The notes: a model not told the origin generated them from the sequence alone. Positions 53,577 to 63,570 are shown, counted from the first letter of the stretch. The stretch: DNA of 64,000 nt from Zhongshania aquimaris (GCF_019312595.1 NZ_JAHWDQ010000001.1:1614926-1678925); one strand, 5' to 3'. Program-made: numbers and translations.

Positions 53577-56500
53577 ATGAACCCCCAGCAACGGGTATTC
53601 CGCATTCGCCGCAAATACAATCGCTGGGTAGCGAATGAAACACTGGAAGACTACGCGCTGCGCTTTACTGCCAAAAGTGCTCGGCGCTGGTCTTTGGCGC
53701 GGGTATCGAATACGGCGCTGGGCGCCATTTCGTTTCTCGCCCTCGAGGCGATTGGCGGCGCAATCACTCTGAGCTATGGGTTCAGCAACACCGTGGCGGC
53801 CGTAATCGCGGTTGGTATTATTATCTTTCTGACCGGCATTCCCATTTGCTATCACGCGGCGCGGCGCGGGGTAGACATAGATTTGCTCACCCGCGGAGCG
53901 GGCTTTGGCTATATTGGCTCTACCATTACTTCGCTCATTTACGCGTCGTTTACGTTTATTTTCTTCGCGCTGGAAGCCGCCATCATGGCGCTGGCCTTGG
54001 AACTTACATTAGATATACCGCTTAAATATGGTTACTTTATAAGCGCTATTGTTGTCATTCCGCTAGTTACCCACGGCATTACTCTTATCAGTCGTTTTCA
54101 GGTTTGGACCCAGCCACTGTGGGTGATACTGCAAGTACTGCCACTCGTATGTATCGTTTTTCAGTCTGAGGACGCCTTTCAAAATTGGGTGGCCTTTACG
54201 CCACCAGATGGTGACCCCAATTTTAATATTCTCGCCTTCGGTGCCGCCTCTGCGGTAATTTTTTCACTCATCGCGCAAATTGGAGAGCAGGTCGATTTTT
54301 TGCGCTTTTTACCCCATCAAGAAAAACCCAATAAGCGCTGGTGGCTCGCGCTGATAGCGTCGGGCCCGGGCTGGATTATAAGCGGCTCAATTAAAATTTT
54401 GATCGGATCGTTTTTAGCGGTACTCGCGCTAAGCCACGGCATATCCTTTAGCGAAGCCTCAGACCCCAATCGCATGTACCTAACCGCTTTTAGCTACCTA
54501 AGCAGCTCACCCCAGCTCACACTTTTTTTAGTCGGCGTTTTTGTTATTTTGTCGCAGCTTAAGATTAATGTCACAAACGCATATGCTGGCTCGATTGCCT
54601 GGTCTAATTTCTTCTCCCGCCTGACTCACAACCACCCCGGCCGAGTGGTGTGGCTGGTATTTAATGTCGCCATCGCGCTCATGTTAATGGAGCTTGGCAT
54701 TTACCGCGTTCTAGAGGAAATTCTCACCGCCTACTCTATTATTGCTTTGGCGTGGGTTGGGTCACTTGTCGCCGATCTCGTAATTAATCGCCCACTCGGC
54801 CTGCGACCCACGGCGATGGAATTCAAACGCGCCCACCTCTACGACATCAACCCTGTCGGCGTAGGATCTATGATTATCTCTTCAACCTTAGGGTTTCTAG
54901 CCCACCTGGGGCAATTTGGAGAAACCGCACAGGCACTCGCGTCTTTTATTGCACTAGGCAGTACCTTCATCTGTGCTCCACTTATTTGCTGGCTCACAAA
55001 GGGCAAGTTCTATATCGCCAGAGAACCGGTACTGGCCAGCAGCAAAATTTCGCTGCGCTGCTGTATTTGTTACCATCATTTTGAAAGTGAAGACATGAGC
55101 CACTGCCCAGCGTACGCTGGCGCAATCTGCTCACTGTGCTGCTCGCTGGACAGTCGCTGCCATGATATGTGCAAAACAGACTCACGCATGGCAGAGCAAC
55201 TAACTAGTGCATTGAGCTTTCTTATACCCAATGCATGGATTCGCTCACTCAATACTCGCACTGGCCACTTTATCGGTCTCTTTACCTTAATTAGCTTTAT
55301 GATCGCCAGCGTATTAGCGCTGGTTTATGTACAAATCACCATCGATGAGGGCATGGAGCGAAGTTTAGCCGCTAGTGCGCTGAGTAATGTCTTTTTTATT
55401 CTGCTCATTGTGTCGGGAATTCTCGCGTGGATGTTTGCCTTAGTACACGATAGTAGGCGTGTTGCGCAGGAAGAGTCCCAGCGTCAAACCGAATTACTAG
55501 TTACTGAAATAGAAGCCCACAAACAAACCGATATGCAATTACAGCAAGCCAAGGAAATTGCAGAGTCTGCCAACCAAGCAAAAACCCGCTATCTCACCGG
55601 TATTAGTCATGAGCTGCGCTCACCGCTAAACGCCATATTGGGCTATGCACAATTATTAGAAAAAGATCCGAACATTCCCGAAAATAGACTTGATGCACTT
55701 AAAGTTATTAGACGCAGCAGCGAACATTTAGCTGACTTGATAGAAGGCTTACTCGACATTTCCCGCATCGAAGCGGGCCGACTCGAACTGTCAACGTCAG
55801 ACGTGAACCTGGGCAATTTGCTAGATCAAATTATTAGTATGTTTCAAGTTCAGGCCCAGGCCAAAGGTATTGGCTTTAGCTTTGACCGCCTAACACCACT
55901 GCCCGAAACCGTCAAAACAGATGAAAAACGCCTGCGCCAGATTCTGATAAACCTTATTTCCAATGCCATCAAATATACGCCGGAAGGACGTGTTAATTTC
56001 ACAGTGAGCTATCGCAACCAAGTCGCCGAGTTCCTGATAAACGATACCGGTATCGGCATTGCCGCCGACGATATAGAACGCGTCTTTAAGCCCTTTGAAC
56101 GCGTTCGCAAACCCGGCTCACCACATATTGCCGGCACCGGTTTAGGACTCACAATTACTCGCCTGCTAACCGACATTATGGGTGGCGACATTGCCATACA
56201 CAGCCAGGTCGGCGTGGGTAGTGAAGTTAAGGTGTCGCTTATGCTGAGCAGCACCGACCGCCTCGCTGTTTCCACACCCAACGAACGAAAAATCATCGGC
56301 TACGAGGGCGAAGAGCAGACCCTATTTATTGTCGACGACGAACCTACTCATCGCAGCCTGCTTAGCGACATGCTCAAGCCGCTGGGCTTTAACGTTATAT
56401 CAGCACCTGACGGCAATACCTGTCTGGATATGCTGCGCTACTGCGATCCCCTACCAAAGATATTCCTATTAGATATCGCCATGCCAGGCATGAGTGGATG

Positions 56501-56945
56501 GGAGCTCGCTGCCGCTATTCGCGAGCGTATTCATCACGCCACGATTATTATGATCTCGGCAAACGCTGCCGAAGTGACACCAGAAAGTAGCGGCGTGCCA
56601 CCCCACGATGCCTATTTATTCAAACCGATTCGAATTACGCAGGTACTCGATTACATCGCCAAACACGCCGGTATAGTCTGGCAGTACGAGTCCGAGGAAC
56701 ACCGAGCCGCATCGATTTCTGCTGCGGGTCAGCTAGTTAGTCTGAACGCACCACTCTCCGACGAACACCGCCGAGAACTTATTCAGCTAGCAAAAATAGG
56801 CTATGCCAAAGGCATCAAGCACTGCCTGGAAAATATTTCCAAACAAGGCAACGCCGATCCTACCACGCTAAACACCTTACAAGAGCTTGCCGCTGGATTT
56901 CAGTTTACTGCTCTAATTAACGCATTGGAAAACAGCACGTCATGA
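53577..56945 (+). CDS. NCS1-type permease fused to a hybrid histidine kinase, with Cys-rich linker
   Basis: 1122 aa. Residues about 1-470 look like a nucleobase:cation symporter-1 (cytosine/allantoin permease) with about 12 helices (YALRFTAKSARRWS, IAQIGEQVDFLRFLP, KINVTNAYAGSIAWSNFFSRL). A Cys-rich segment (about 494-535) has at least ten Cys with His, probably a metal site. Two more helices and a coiled coil (about 625-660) lead to the kinase: ISHELRSPLNAILGY with His678, NLISNAIKYTP, NDTGIGIA and GTGLGLTI. A receiver domain follows (phosphoacceptor Asp966 in LLDIAMPG). It should sense or import a nitrogen compound and phosphorylate the regulator encoded next. Overlaps that gene by 4 bases. 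Confidence 0.93.
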   Translation: MNPQQRVFRIRRKYNRWVANETLEDYALRFTAKSARRWSLARVSNTALGAISFLALEAIGGAITLSYGFSNTVAAVIAVGIIIFLTGIPICYHAARRGVDIDLLTRGAGFGYIGSTITSLIYASFTFIFFALEAAIMALALELTLDIPLKYGYFISAIVVIPLVTHGITLISRFQVWTQPLWVILQVLPLVCIVFQSEDAFQNWVAFTPPDGDPNFNILAFGAASAVIFSLIAQIGEQVDFLRFLPHQEKPNKRWWLALIASGPGWIISGSIKILIGSFLAVLALSHGISFSEASDPNRMYLTAFSYLSSSPQLTLFLVGVFVILSQLKINVTNAYAGSIAWSNFFSRLTHNHPGRVVWLVFNVAIALMLMELGIYRVLEEILTAYSIIALAWVGSLVADLVINRPLGLRPTAMEFKRAHLYDINPVGVGSMIISSTLGFLAHLGQFGETAQALASFIALGSTFICAPLICWLTKGKFYIAREPVLASSKISLRCCICYHHFESEDMSHCPAYAGAICSLCCSLDSRCHDMCKTDSRMAEQLTSALSFLIPNAWIRSLNTRTGHFIGLFTLISFMIASVLALVYVQITIDEGMERSLAASALSNVFFILLIVSGILAWMFALVHDSRRVAQEESQRQTELLVTEIEAHKQTDMQLQQAKEIAESANQAKTRYLTGISHELRSPLNAILGYAQLLEKDPNIPENRLDALKVIRRSSEHLADLIEGLLDISRIEAGRLELSTSDVNLGNLLDQIISMFQVQAQAKGIGFSFDRLTPLPETVKTDEKRLRQILINLISNAIKYTPEGRVNFTVSYRNQVAEFLINDTGIGIAADDIERVFKPFERVRKPGSPHIAGTGLGLTITRLLTDIMGGDIAIHSQVGVGSEVKVSLMLSSTDRLAVSTPNERKIIGYEGEEQTLFIVDDEPTHRSLLSDMLKPLGFNVISAPDGNTCLDMLRYCDPLPKIFLLDIAMPGMSGWELAAAIRERIHHATIIMISANAAEVTPESSGVPPHDAYLFKPIRITQVLDYIAKHAGIVWQYESEEHRAASISAAGQLVSLNAPLSDEHRRELIQLAKIGYAKGIKHCLENISKQGNADPTTLNTLQELAAGFQFTALINALENSTS

Positions 56946-57850
56946 ATACACCTCGCGGAAAAAAAGATGTCGTACTTATTGTTGACGACTCACCCGACAC
57001 CCTGAGCATGCTTAACGACACCCTTGATCAAGCCGGCATTACCGTATTGGTTGCATTAGAAGGTGCTCAAGCACTCACCATAGCGGCCAATATTACGCCA
57101 GACGTTATTCTGATGGACGCCTTGATGCCGAATATGGACGGCTTTGAAGCCTGCCGGAGATTAAAAGAAAATCGGGATTTAGCTCATATCCCCGTGATTT
57201 TTATGACCGGACTTAGCGATACCGAAAGTATTGTTAAGGGCTTTGCCGCCGGCGGTGTCGACTACATTACCAAGCCGGTCAAGGGCGATGAGCTAATCGC
57301 CAGAATGCGCGCGCATTTGAACAACGCCCGCTTAACCTTAAGCGCAAGAGTAGCTTTAGATAGCGCCGGACAATTTCTATTTTCCGCCGCCTCCGATGGC
57401 AGCCTCTTATGGGCAACACCGCAAGCCTATCACCTACTTGAAGAGGCCGGTTTAGACAGCGACTGGCTAAACGAAAATCTACCGACACAATTACGTCAAT
57501 TGCTGGCTCCGCATTTTAATAAAGAAAAAGGGCTATTGATTAAAGCGACAGATAAACCACTGGAAATACGCTATATAAGCCAAACCGGTAACGACGAATA
57601 CCTGCTGCAACTCATTGATTTAGAGCGACCATCCGACGTTGATCGGCTGCGCTCCGCTCTGCCTATAACTGACCGCGAATCAGAGGTTTTACTGTGGATT
57701 GCCCACGGTAAAACCAATAGAGAAATCGGCACCATTCTGAGCATGAGCCCGCGGACTGCAAATAAACATTTAGAGCAAATTTTCCGCAAGCTGAACGTTG
57801 AAAACCGAACGGCGGCGGCGGTTATTGCACTGAAGCACTTGCAGACGTAA
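56942..57850 (+). CDS. Response regulator with receiver and LuxR-type HTH
   Basis: 302 aa. Receiver domain 9-125 with VDDS acidic pair, Asp59 phosphoacceptor in ILMDALMPNMDG, Thr in FMTGLSD and Lys in ITKPVKG. A middle region of about 100 aa is unassigned. LuxR helix-turn-helix 235-300: LPITDRESEVLLWIAHGKTNREIGTILSMSPRTANKHLEQIFRKLNV. ATGA overlap with the kinase gene makes this a cognate pair. It probably activates urtABCDE or fmdAB, given location; inference. Confidence 0.92.
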   Translation: MNTPRGKKDVVLIVDDSPDTLSMLNDTLDQAGITVLVALEGAQALTIAANITPDVILMDALMPNMDGFEACRRLKENRDLAHIPVIFMTGLSDTESIVKGFAAGGVDYITKPVKGDELIARMRAHLNNARLTLSARVALDSAGQFLFSAASDGSLLWATPQAYHLLEEAGLDSDWLNENLPTQLRQLLAPHFNKEKGLLIKATDKPLEIRYISQTGNDEYLLQLIDLERPSDVDRLRSALPITDRESEVLLWIAHGKTNREIGTILSMSPRTANKHLEQIFRKLNVENRTAAAVIALKHLQT

Positions 57851-57880
57851 GGCTTAACATATCGGGCAACGATTCTCCTG

Positions 57881-58960
57881 CTAAGACGAAATAAAATCAG
57901 GCCACTGACCGCCCACGTAATCAATAAACGCAGCACTTAAACCCTCAGCCAGCAAATAGTCTCTGCTAACCGGTACGCGATTGGGGACAAATTCACTATT
58001 CGCGCTAAGCAGAGACGGATAATTGTGATGCAGCATTGCCGCCCTACCCATCAGCACAAAATCTAAACCGGCATCTAAACCAAATTTGATATCTGCTGGA
58101 GTATAAACTTTACCGGCCGCACCCAGGCGTATATCACCACGGTCTAGTTCGGTAAAATAAGACAGCAAACTACGACCCCGGAACGATTCATCGGCAGGCT
58201 CTTTATAAATATCCCATGCCGAAATATCGAGAAAATCAATTTCTTTCTTTTCAAATAACGTCTTTGCTGTTGCTACCGCTTCAGCTAATTCAATACCATG
58301 ACGCTCGGGCGTTAAGCGAACACCAAGTAAAAATCCTGCACCGCAGCGCTTGCGAATGCCAGTGATTATATCGAACAGTACCTTTGAGCGATTTTGCAAA
58401 GAGCCGCCATACTCGTCGGTACGCTGATTAAATTCGGAACTTAAAAATTGGCAAATAATATAATTATGTGCGGCGTGTAATTCGACACCATCGAAGCCCG
58501 CGCTCTTTGCGCGCTCCGCACCCTGTATAAAATCTTCAATTAGACGTTTCACCTCACCGTGGCTTAAGCCTCTCGCCGCGAACTTTGCAGATGGCGTCGG
58601 CGCCACAGGTGCCAAGCCCGTCAATTCGCGCGGAGATCGCAAGCCCGCATGATGCAGCTGCACAACGGCAAGACTGCCATGCGATTTTATTTTCTTAGCC
58701 AATTCTTTTAGTCCAGGTAATTGGCTGTCACTAAAAATTCCCAACTGCCCCGGAAAGCCCTGACCATCTTTATTAATATGGGCGGCGGCTGTCATGGTTA
58801 ATCCAAAGCCGCCCTTGGCACGCATTTCTAACCAGTTAATTTCATCATCCGACAGAGAGCCGTCGGCAAAACTTTGGGAGTTCGTGAGTGGTGATAAGAA
58901 AAATCTATTTGGCATCTCCTTACCACAGGGAAATCTCAGCGCTTGAAACATCGTGCTCAT
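57881..58960 (-). CDS. NADH:flavin oxidoreductase (old yellow enzyme family)
   Basis: 359 aa, the normal length. FLSPLTNSQSFADG binds FMN at the N-terminus; ELHAAHNYIICQFLSSEFNQRTDEYGGSLQNR is the family hallmark with the His-x-x-Asn/His pair and catalytic Tyr area; FVLMGRAAM binds FMN phosphate. It reduces activated alkenes, nitro-compounds or nitrate esters with NAD(P)H. It sits 154 bases upstream (in reverse) of a LysR regulator gene on the same strand; related to the truncated gene at the window start. Confidence 0.92.
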   Translation of the reverse strand: MSTMFQALRFPCGKEMPNRFFLSPLTNSQSFADGSLSDDEINWLEMRAKGGFGLTMTAAAHINKDGQGFPGQLGIFSDSQLPGLKELAKKIKSHGSLAVVQLHHAGLRSPRELTGLAPVAPTPSAKFAARGLSHGEVKRLIEDFIQGAERAKSAGFDGVELHAAHNYIICQFLSSEFNQRTDEYGGSLQNRSKVLFDIITGIRKRCGAGFLLGVRLTPERHGIELAEAVATAKTLFEKKEIDFLDISAWDIYKEPADESFRGRSLLSYFTELDRGDIRLGAAGKVYTPADIKFGLDAGLDFVLMGRAAMLHHNYPSLLSANSEFVPNRVPVSRDYLLAEGLSAAFIDYVGGQWPDFISS

Positions 58961-59012
58961 AAAAACCTACTCCATGCCAAAACGGCATTATATATTTTTA
59001 ACATTTTAAAAA

Positions 59013-59858
59013 TTAAAGATGCCACTCACTGTTCTCACGAACGACTACTCGCAAGCCGTCTAGCGCAGAGTACAAATCGGGACACGATTCCGTAGAGCGA
59101 TAAACTAAATAGACCGGATGAGTAAACTCTGGGGAATCCGCTACTCGCTCTAGTTCGCCACTTCGTAAATGCGGCTCTACAACCCGCGTTCTAAAATAGC
59201 CATTCCCGCCACTGTGCAACATCACGCGCAACGCTAGCGGCCCCAAGTTAAAGGTAAGTGCCGCCTGCCTTGGCTGGGGAAGAACGGCGTCGTATTGCGC
59301 CTTAAACTCAGGACCCCAATCCACAAATAGATTGGGCGTGTTTTTTGTTGGTACTTGCACATGAACCAATTTTTCTTCTAACAACTGCTCAACCATAAAT
59401 CCCGAAAAGTAATTTGGCCTATGCACAATCACCGCGTCGAGAAAGCCCTTTTCTAATTTAGTCAGCAGTGTTTTTGCATCCGATACGTCTGTATTAATCG
59501 CGATGCTAGGGCAGTACTCTTGCAGCCACGCCACCCAGTTAGTCAGCACTGGATTCCACAAACTTGTTTCAGCGCCTATGCGCAAACGCGATTCGCGACC
59601 ACGTGGCAATTTCATTTCGGCCTTGGCGCACTCCCAGGTTTGCACCAAGGTCGTTGCATAGGCAACAAAGCGCTCGCCCTCGATTGTTAAACGCGCACCA
59701 CTTCGATTGCGAACAAATAACTGGCAGGCCACTATTTCTTCTAGCGACTGCAACCTGGCAGTCACCGTTGTCTGACTTACATGCAGCCGCTCAGCTGCAC
59801 CGCAAAAACTTCCCACACTCATCACCTCTAAAAAGGTGCGAGCTAACTCAATGTCCAT
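59013..59858 (-). CDS. LysR family transcriptional regulator
   Basis: About 281 aa; the ATG at 59858 (four codons inside the longest frame) has GAGAG near it. The LysR winged helix spans about 1-60: DIELARTFLEVMSVGSFCGAAERLHVSQTTVTARLQSLEEIVACQLFVRN. The C-terminal part is a diverged effector domain (LRIGAETSLWNP onward). It probably regulates the old yellow enzyme gene that follows on the same strand, or the HPP gene divergent from it, 175 bases away. Confidence 0.88.
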   Translation of the reverse strand: MDIELARTFLEVMSVGSFCGAAERLHVSQTTVTARLQSLEEIVACQLFVRNRSGARLTIEGERFVAYATTLVQTWECAKAEMKLPRGRESRLRIGAETSLWNPVLTNWVAWLQEYCPSIAINTDVSDAKTLLTKLEKGFLDAVIVHRPNYFSGFMVEQLLEEKLVHVQVPTKNTPNLFVDWGPEFKAQYDAVLPQPRQAALTFNLGPLALRVMLHSGGNGYFRTRVVEPHLRSGELERVADSPEFTHPVYLVYRSTESCPDLYSALDGLRVVVRENSEWHL

Positions 59859-60033
59859 CTGGCTCTCCATCGGTCAGGCTAGCTACGAACACGCACTAAT
59901 TCCGATTTTCTGATATTAAGGATCATATATATTCATTATACGAATTTAAAGCAAGTCTTTACTATTGGCGCCCCAATATGAGGCTCACCATGGTGCATGT
60001 GCACAATAATCGCCCTAAAGCTGTAAAAATCGG

Positions 60034-60999
60034 ATGCGCAATTTTATAAATGAGGTCGGCCAAATCATCGGCATTGAGCAAAACACCACCAGCCAGCTCG
60101 AAAAGCTGCTGTCTGGCTTAGGCGGTTTTTTCGGCATTGCACTGTGTTACCTAATCTCTAATATCTATCTAACAGGGCCAGCAACACTCTTCATCGTCGC
60201 CTCTGCAGGAGCTTCGGCAGTGCTTATATTCGCCGTTCCCAACGGCGCACTGTCGCAACCATGGCCCGTCATCGGCGGCCACCTTATATCCGCCAGCATT
60301 GGTGTGTACTGCCAGCAACATCTTGGCAACCCCCATTTTGCAGCCGCAGCCGCGGTAGGTTTAGCCATATTTGCCATGTACCATCTGCGCTGCCTGCACC
60401 CGCCGGGTGGCGCCACAGCACTTTTTGCAGTGGCGGGCGGCAATCACGTTATCGACTTAGGGTATAGCTATGTGGTATTCCCGGTGCTGCTAAATATCAT
60501 CGCTCTGGTGAGCTGTGGCATATTATTTAATGCGCTATTTCAATGGCGTCGCTATCCCAGCCACTTATTTCGCCGCCATCAAACACCATCGACCACTGGC
60601 GCTAAGCCCTCGTTTCGACATATTAGTCCCGATATTGCGCAGGAGGATTTCGCCGCCGCGCTGCATCAAATGAATTCGTTTATTGATATCACGCCCGACG
60701 ATTTAAGCGATTTATTTGAACTCGCATCGCGAAGCGCTCGGCGGCGGGCGCGAACACCTTTAAAAATTGAAGCCGGTCTTTATTACAGCAACGCTGAACG
60801 AGGAAGTGATTGGGCAGTAAGAAAAGTGCTGGCAATTGAAGGTCGGCGCATACAATTTCGCACCGCGGCCGGGAGTGACGACAGCACTGACAAAGCACAC
60901 TATTGTTCACGACGCGCATTTAGACAATGGGCTCGCTGCAAAGTGATTATGTCTAGCGGTTTATGGGTGCCTTGTGGATCATCAAATGAGGGAAGTTAG
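60034..60999 (+). CDS. HPP family membrane protein with cytoplasmic C-terminal domain
   Basis: 321 aa. The N-terminal half has four to five helices with the HPP motif in LRCLHPPGGATALFAVAGG (about 127-145). HPP proteins are linked to nitrite transport into chloroplasts and cyanobacteria. The C-terminal 130 aa are soluble: DITPDDLSDLFELASRSARRR, then a stretch (GSDWAVRKVL, CSRRAFRQWARC) that could be a small domain of its own; family members often carry CBS domains, which I do not see here. Overlaps the convergent gene by 4 bases. Confidence 0.8.
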   Translation: MRNFINEVGQIIGIEQNTTSQLEKLLSGLGGFFGIALCYLISNIYLTGPATLFIVASAGASAVLIFAVPNGALSQPWPVIGGHLISASIGVYCQQHLGNPHFAAAAAVGLAIFAMYHLRCLHPPGGATALFAVAGGNHVIDLGYSYVVFPVLLNIIALVSCGILFNALFQWRRYPSHLFRRHQTPSTTGAKPSFRHISPDIAQEDFAAALHQMNSFIDITPDDLSDLFELASRSARRRARTPLKIEAGLYYSNAERGSDWAVRKVLAIEGRRIQFRTAAGSDDSTDKAHYCSRRAFRQWARCKVIMSSGLWVPCGSSNEGS

Positions 61000-61367
61000 T
61001 CTTCTGACCGAAAATGAAGCCAGACATCGCGGACATCAAATACCAAGGATATGCTGTTACAGGCGGCGAGCATGATCAGATACGCTTGGTAGCTACCCTC
61101 TGCGATGGGAATTTCTCTGATGACAAAATACAGCAATGGCATCCATAATATGTGCGCCAAACCCAACACTCGCTGATACCCAACCATACTGAACATCAAC
61201 ATCATCGCGGTCGCAGATATTAAAAATGTGGCAAATATAATCTTCGCGACATACTCGTCCCAAAACAGCAGGCTCGCTATATTTACTGCCAATAGCATGG
61301 CAACCCAAATGACCACCCACTTAGGCTGACGCGACAATTCAACAAAAAATAGTAGTGGATTCGTCAT
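60996..61367 (-). CDS. Small four-helix membrane protein
   Basis: About 123 aa from the ATG at codon 6 of the longest frame. Four hydrophobic helices (about 20-35, 42-62, 68-85, 93-112) and a short charged end. I do not know the family. Composition and the convergent, slightly overlapping stop with the HPP gene support it being real. Function unknown. Confidence 0.6.
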   Translation of the reverse strand: MTNPLLFFVELSRQPKWVVIWVAMLLAVNIASLLFWDEYVAKIIFATFLISATAMMLMFSMVGYQRVLGLAHILWMPLLYFVIREIPIAEGSYQAYLIMLAACNSISLVFDVRDVWLHFRSED

Positions 61368-61496
61368 GATCTCGATTCTCATTGTTATTATTTAATGCGC
61401 TACACCAGTCAAAAAGACCAAGCCACACTCCGCTTGTTACAACGCCGCGCGCTTAAATCACAAACGAATGATGTTTATGGAGAGCGTATTGTTCTA

Positions 61497-62192
61497 CTAC
61501 TCAGTCTTTGAAAACAACAAATCCCACACCCCGTGACCTAAGCGCTCACCGCGTTTTTCAAATTTAGTAATGGGACGATACTCTGGTCGCGGCGAATATT
61601 CACGAGCACCCGCCATATTGCGATAGCCTTCGGCCTCAGCCATGACGTCCATCATATGCTCAGCGTAATTCTCCCAATCAGTCGCCAAGTGCAGCACGCC
61701 GCCGATGGTAAGCTTATTGCGCAAGGTCTGAACAAACTGCGGCTGAATTAGGCGGCGCTTGTGATGGCGAGCTTTGTGCCACGGGTCAGGAAAATAGATC
61801 TGAACGCGGCTTAAGCTATTGTCAGGTATACACTGCGCCAATACTTCCACCGCATCGTCTTCGTAAGTACGCACATTCGTCAGACCGGCCTCTTGCACCA
61901 GGTACATCAGGCGTCCCACACCGGGGGTGTGAACCTCTACGCCGATAAAATCATTTTCGGGGGCATTGGCAGCCATTTCAGCTAGGGAGTCTCCCATACC
62001 AAAACCAATCTCTAGCACCACCGGCGCTACGCGCCCAAATGTGTGCTCAAAACTTTGCATACCGCTACTGCGCTGCAGGCCTAATTCAGCCAGATTGATT
62101 TCATAGGCGCGGCGCTGGCCGTCAGTCATTCTACCGGTGCGAAGAACAAAACTCTTAATCTTGCGTCGGATGGGTGCGGCATTCTCAGTCAT
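61497..62192 (-). CDS. trmB: tRNA (guanine-N7-)-methyltransferase TrmB
   Basis: About 231 aa from the ATG at 62192 that overlaps the stop of the preceding gene. VLEIGFGMGDSLAEMA is the SAM-binding motif, and YFPDPWHKARHHKRRLIQPQF is the highly conserved TrmB catalytic segment; TDWENYAEHM is the C-terminal substrate motif. It methylates G46 of tRNA with SAM. Translational coupling with the DUF423 gene. Confidence 0.96.
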   Translation of the reverse strand: MTENAAPIRRKIKSFVLRTGRMTDGQRRAYEINLAELGLQRSSGMQSFEHTFGRVAPVVLEIGFGMGDSLAEMAANAPENDFIGVEVHTPGVGRLMYLVQEAGLTNVRTYEDDAVEVLAQCIPDNSLSRVQIYFPDPWHKARHHKRRLIQPQFVQTLRNKLTIGGVLHLATDWENYAEHMMDVMAEAEGYRNMAGAREYSPRPEYRPITKFEKRGERLGHGVWDLLFSKTE

Positions 62193-62587
62193 TACATTGC
62201 TTTCCACGCTGAATAGGCCAAACACGCCCAAGCCACTAAAAACATTAAGCCTCCGATTGGGGTAATTGCACCCAACCAGCGTGTGCCGGTTAATGCCAAG
62301 GCGTATAAGCTGCCGCTGAATACCAGCACGCCCACAAAGAACAGCACAGCCGATATTTTTAATGACGTATGCTGAACACCGATGTGCATTAGCACCCCAA
62401 CAATTAATAGTGCGAAGCAGTGATAGAAATGGTACTGAACGGCGGTTTGATAAACCGCCATCATGTCCGCAGACAAACTCGCCTTTAATCCGTGGGCGCC
62501 AAAGGCACCCAAGCCAACCGCAAGAAATCCAAGAATCGCCGCTAGCAAAAGTGTTAGGGATGCCATATGTCTGCCCAGATTATCCAT
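62192..62587 (-). CDS. DUF423 family membrane protein
   Basis: 131 aa (or 124 from an inner ATG at 62566). Four helices; GFLAVGLGAFGAHGLKASL, the family signature with GAFGAHGL near the N-terminus, TAVQYHFYHCFALL and ITPIGGLMFLVAWACLA. YwdK-type proteins of this family have no established function. Its stop overlaps the trmB start (TAATG). Confidence 0.9.
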   Translation of the reverse strand: MDNLGRHMASLTLLLAAILGFLAVGLGAFGAHGLKASLSADMMAVYQTAVQYHFYHCFALLIVGVLMHIGVQHTSLKISAVLFFVGVLVFSGSLYALALTGTRWLGAITPIGGLMFLVAWACLAYSAWKAM

Positions 62588-62670
62588 TAATGGCCGCTAT
62601 TGTACGGATCTCCGCGGTCTTAAAAAAGCCGGCTGTCGAAGTGCACGGGAATTAAAGGCTTAAAAATGCA

Positions 62671-62693
62671 AAAGCCCCGCAGTGCGGGGCTTT
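62671..62693 (-). terminator. Rho-independent terminator of rpoH
   Basis: AAAGCCCCGC (62671-62680) and GCGGGGCTTT (62684-62693) pair with a 3-base loop. On the minus strand it is followed by TTTTGCATTTTT-like T-rich sequence, 28 bases past the rpoH stop. A strong intrinsic terminator that should also work partly for the plus strand. Confidence 0.92.
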
Positions 62694-62721
62694 AATTGCA
62701 ACTTAAACAGAGTATTTAGAG

Positions 62722-63570
62722 CTAAGCTTCCATGGCTACGCGCAGCTTTTTCATCGCCGCTTGCTCTAGCTGGCGAATACGCTCAGCTGACACCCCATAG
62801 CGATCTGCCAAATCGTGCAAGGTCGCCTTATTGTCAGTTAACCAGCGGCTCTGCAGAATATCGCGGCTGCGCTCGTCGAGATCAGACAATGCCAAAGACA
62901 GGCTCTGGTGGTTGCTCTCTTCCAGATTGTCAGACTCCAGTAGTAAAGCAGGGTCTGCACTGTGATCTTCAAGATAGTGAACCGGTGCAACTGGACCGCG
63001 CTCGTCGTCAGTGTCAGCATCAAAACCCACATCAACGGAGCTCAAACGCCCTTCCATTCTACGTACTTCCGCTACATCGACGCCTAGATCCGCAGCAACA
63101 GAGTGCACTTCATCATTGCTCAACCAAGACAGCTCTTTCTTTGCGCTGCGTAAATTAAAGAACAATTTGCGCTGTGCCTTGGTGGTAGCGATTTTCACAA
63201 TGCGCCAGTTGCGCAAAACGTACTCGTGAATCTCAGCTTTAATCCAGTGGACAGCAAATGACACCAAGCGGACGCCTTTTTCGGGGTCAAAACGCTTAAC
63301 GGCCTTCATTAAACCGACATTGCCTTCTTGGATTAGGTCAGCTTGCGCCAAACCATAGCCTTTATAACTCTTGGCAATATGCACCACGAAGCGCAGGTGC
63401 GACATAACTAACTGGCGCGCAGCATCTACACTATCGTGGTAAAAAAGATCTTCCGCCAGCTCACGCTCACGCTCTGCGCTAAGCACAGGGATGCTGCCAA
63501 CTGACTGAATATATGCAGAGAGATCACCACCCGGTACAAGCTGTTGTATCGGCTGTAAATGACTACTCAT
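62722..63570 (-). CDS. rpoH: Heat-shock sigma factor RpoH (sigma-32)
   Basis: 282 aa from the ATG at 63570, with AGGAGG 7 bases ahead; longer frames start inside the preceding ftsX area. Region 2: [84 protein letters not shown], which includes the RpoH box. Region 4 helix-turn-helix: [26 protein letters not shown]. It directs RNA polymerase to chaperone and protease promoters. The ftsX-rpoH order is typical of gammaproteobacteria. Confidence 0.97.
   Translation of the reverse strand: MSSHLQPIQQLVPGGDLSAYIQSVGSIPVLSAERERELAEDLFYHDSVDAARQLVMSHLRFVVHIAKSYKGYGLAQADLIQEGNVGLMKAVKRFDPEKGVRLVSFAVHWIKAEIHEYVLRNWRIVKIATTKAQRKLFFNLRSAKKELSWLSNDEVHSVAADLGVDVAEVRRMEGRLSSVDVGFDADTDDERGPVAPVHYLEDHSADPALLLESDNLEESNHQSLSLALSDLDERSRDILQSRWLTDNKATLHDLADRYGVSAERIRQLEQAAMKKLRVAMEA

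Noticed and set aside
62682-63158. 158-codon frame opposite rpoH
   Set aside because: Antisense to a clear rpoH coding region; composition follows from it. The frame begins next to the rpoH terminator.
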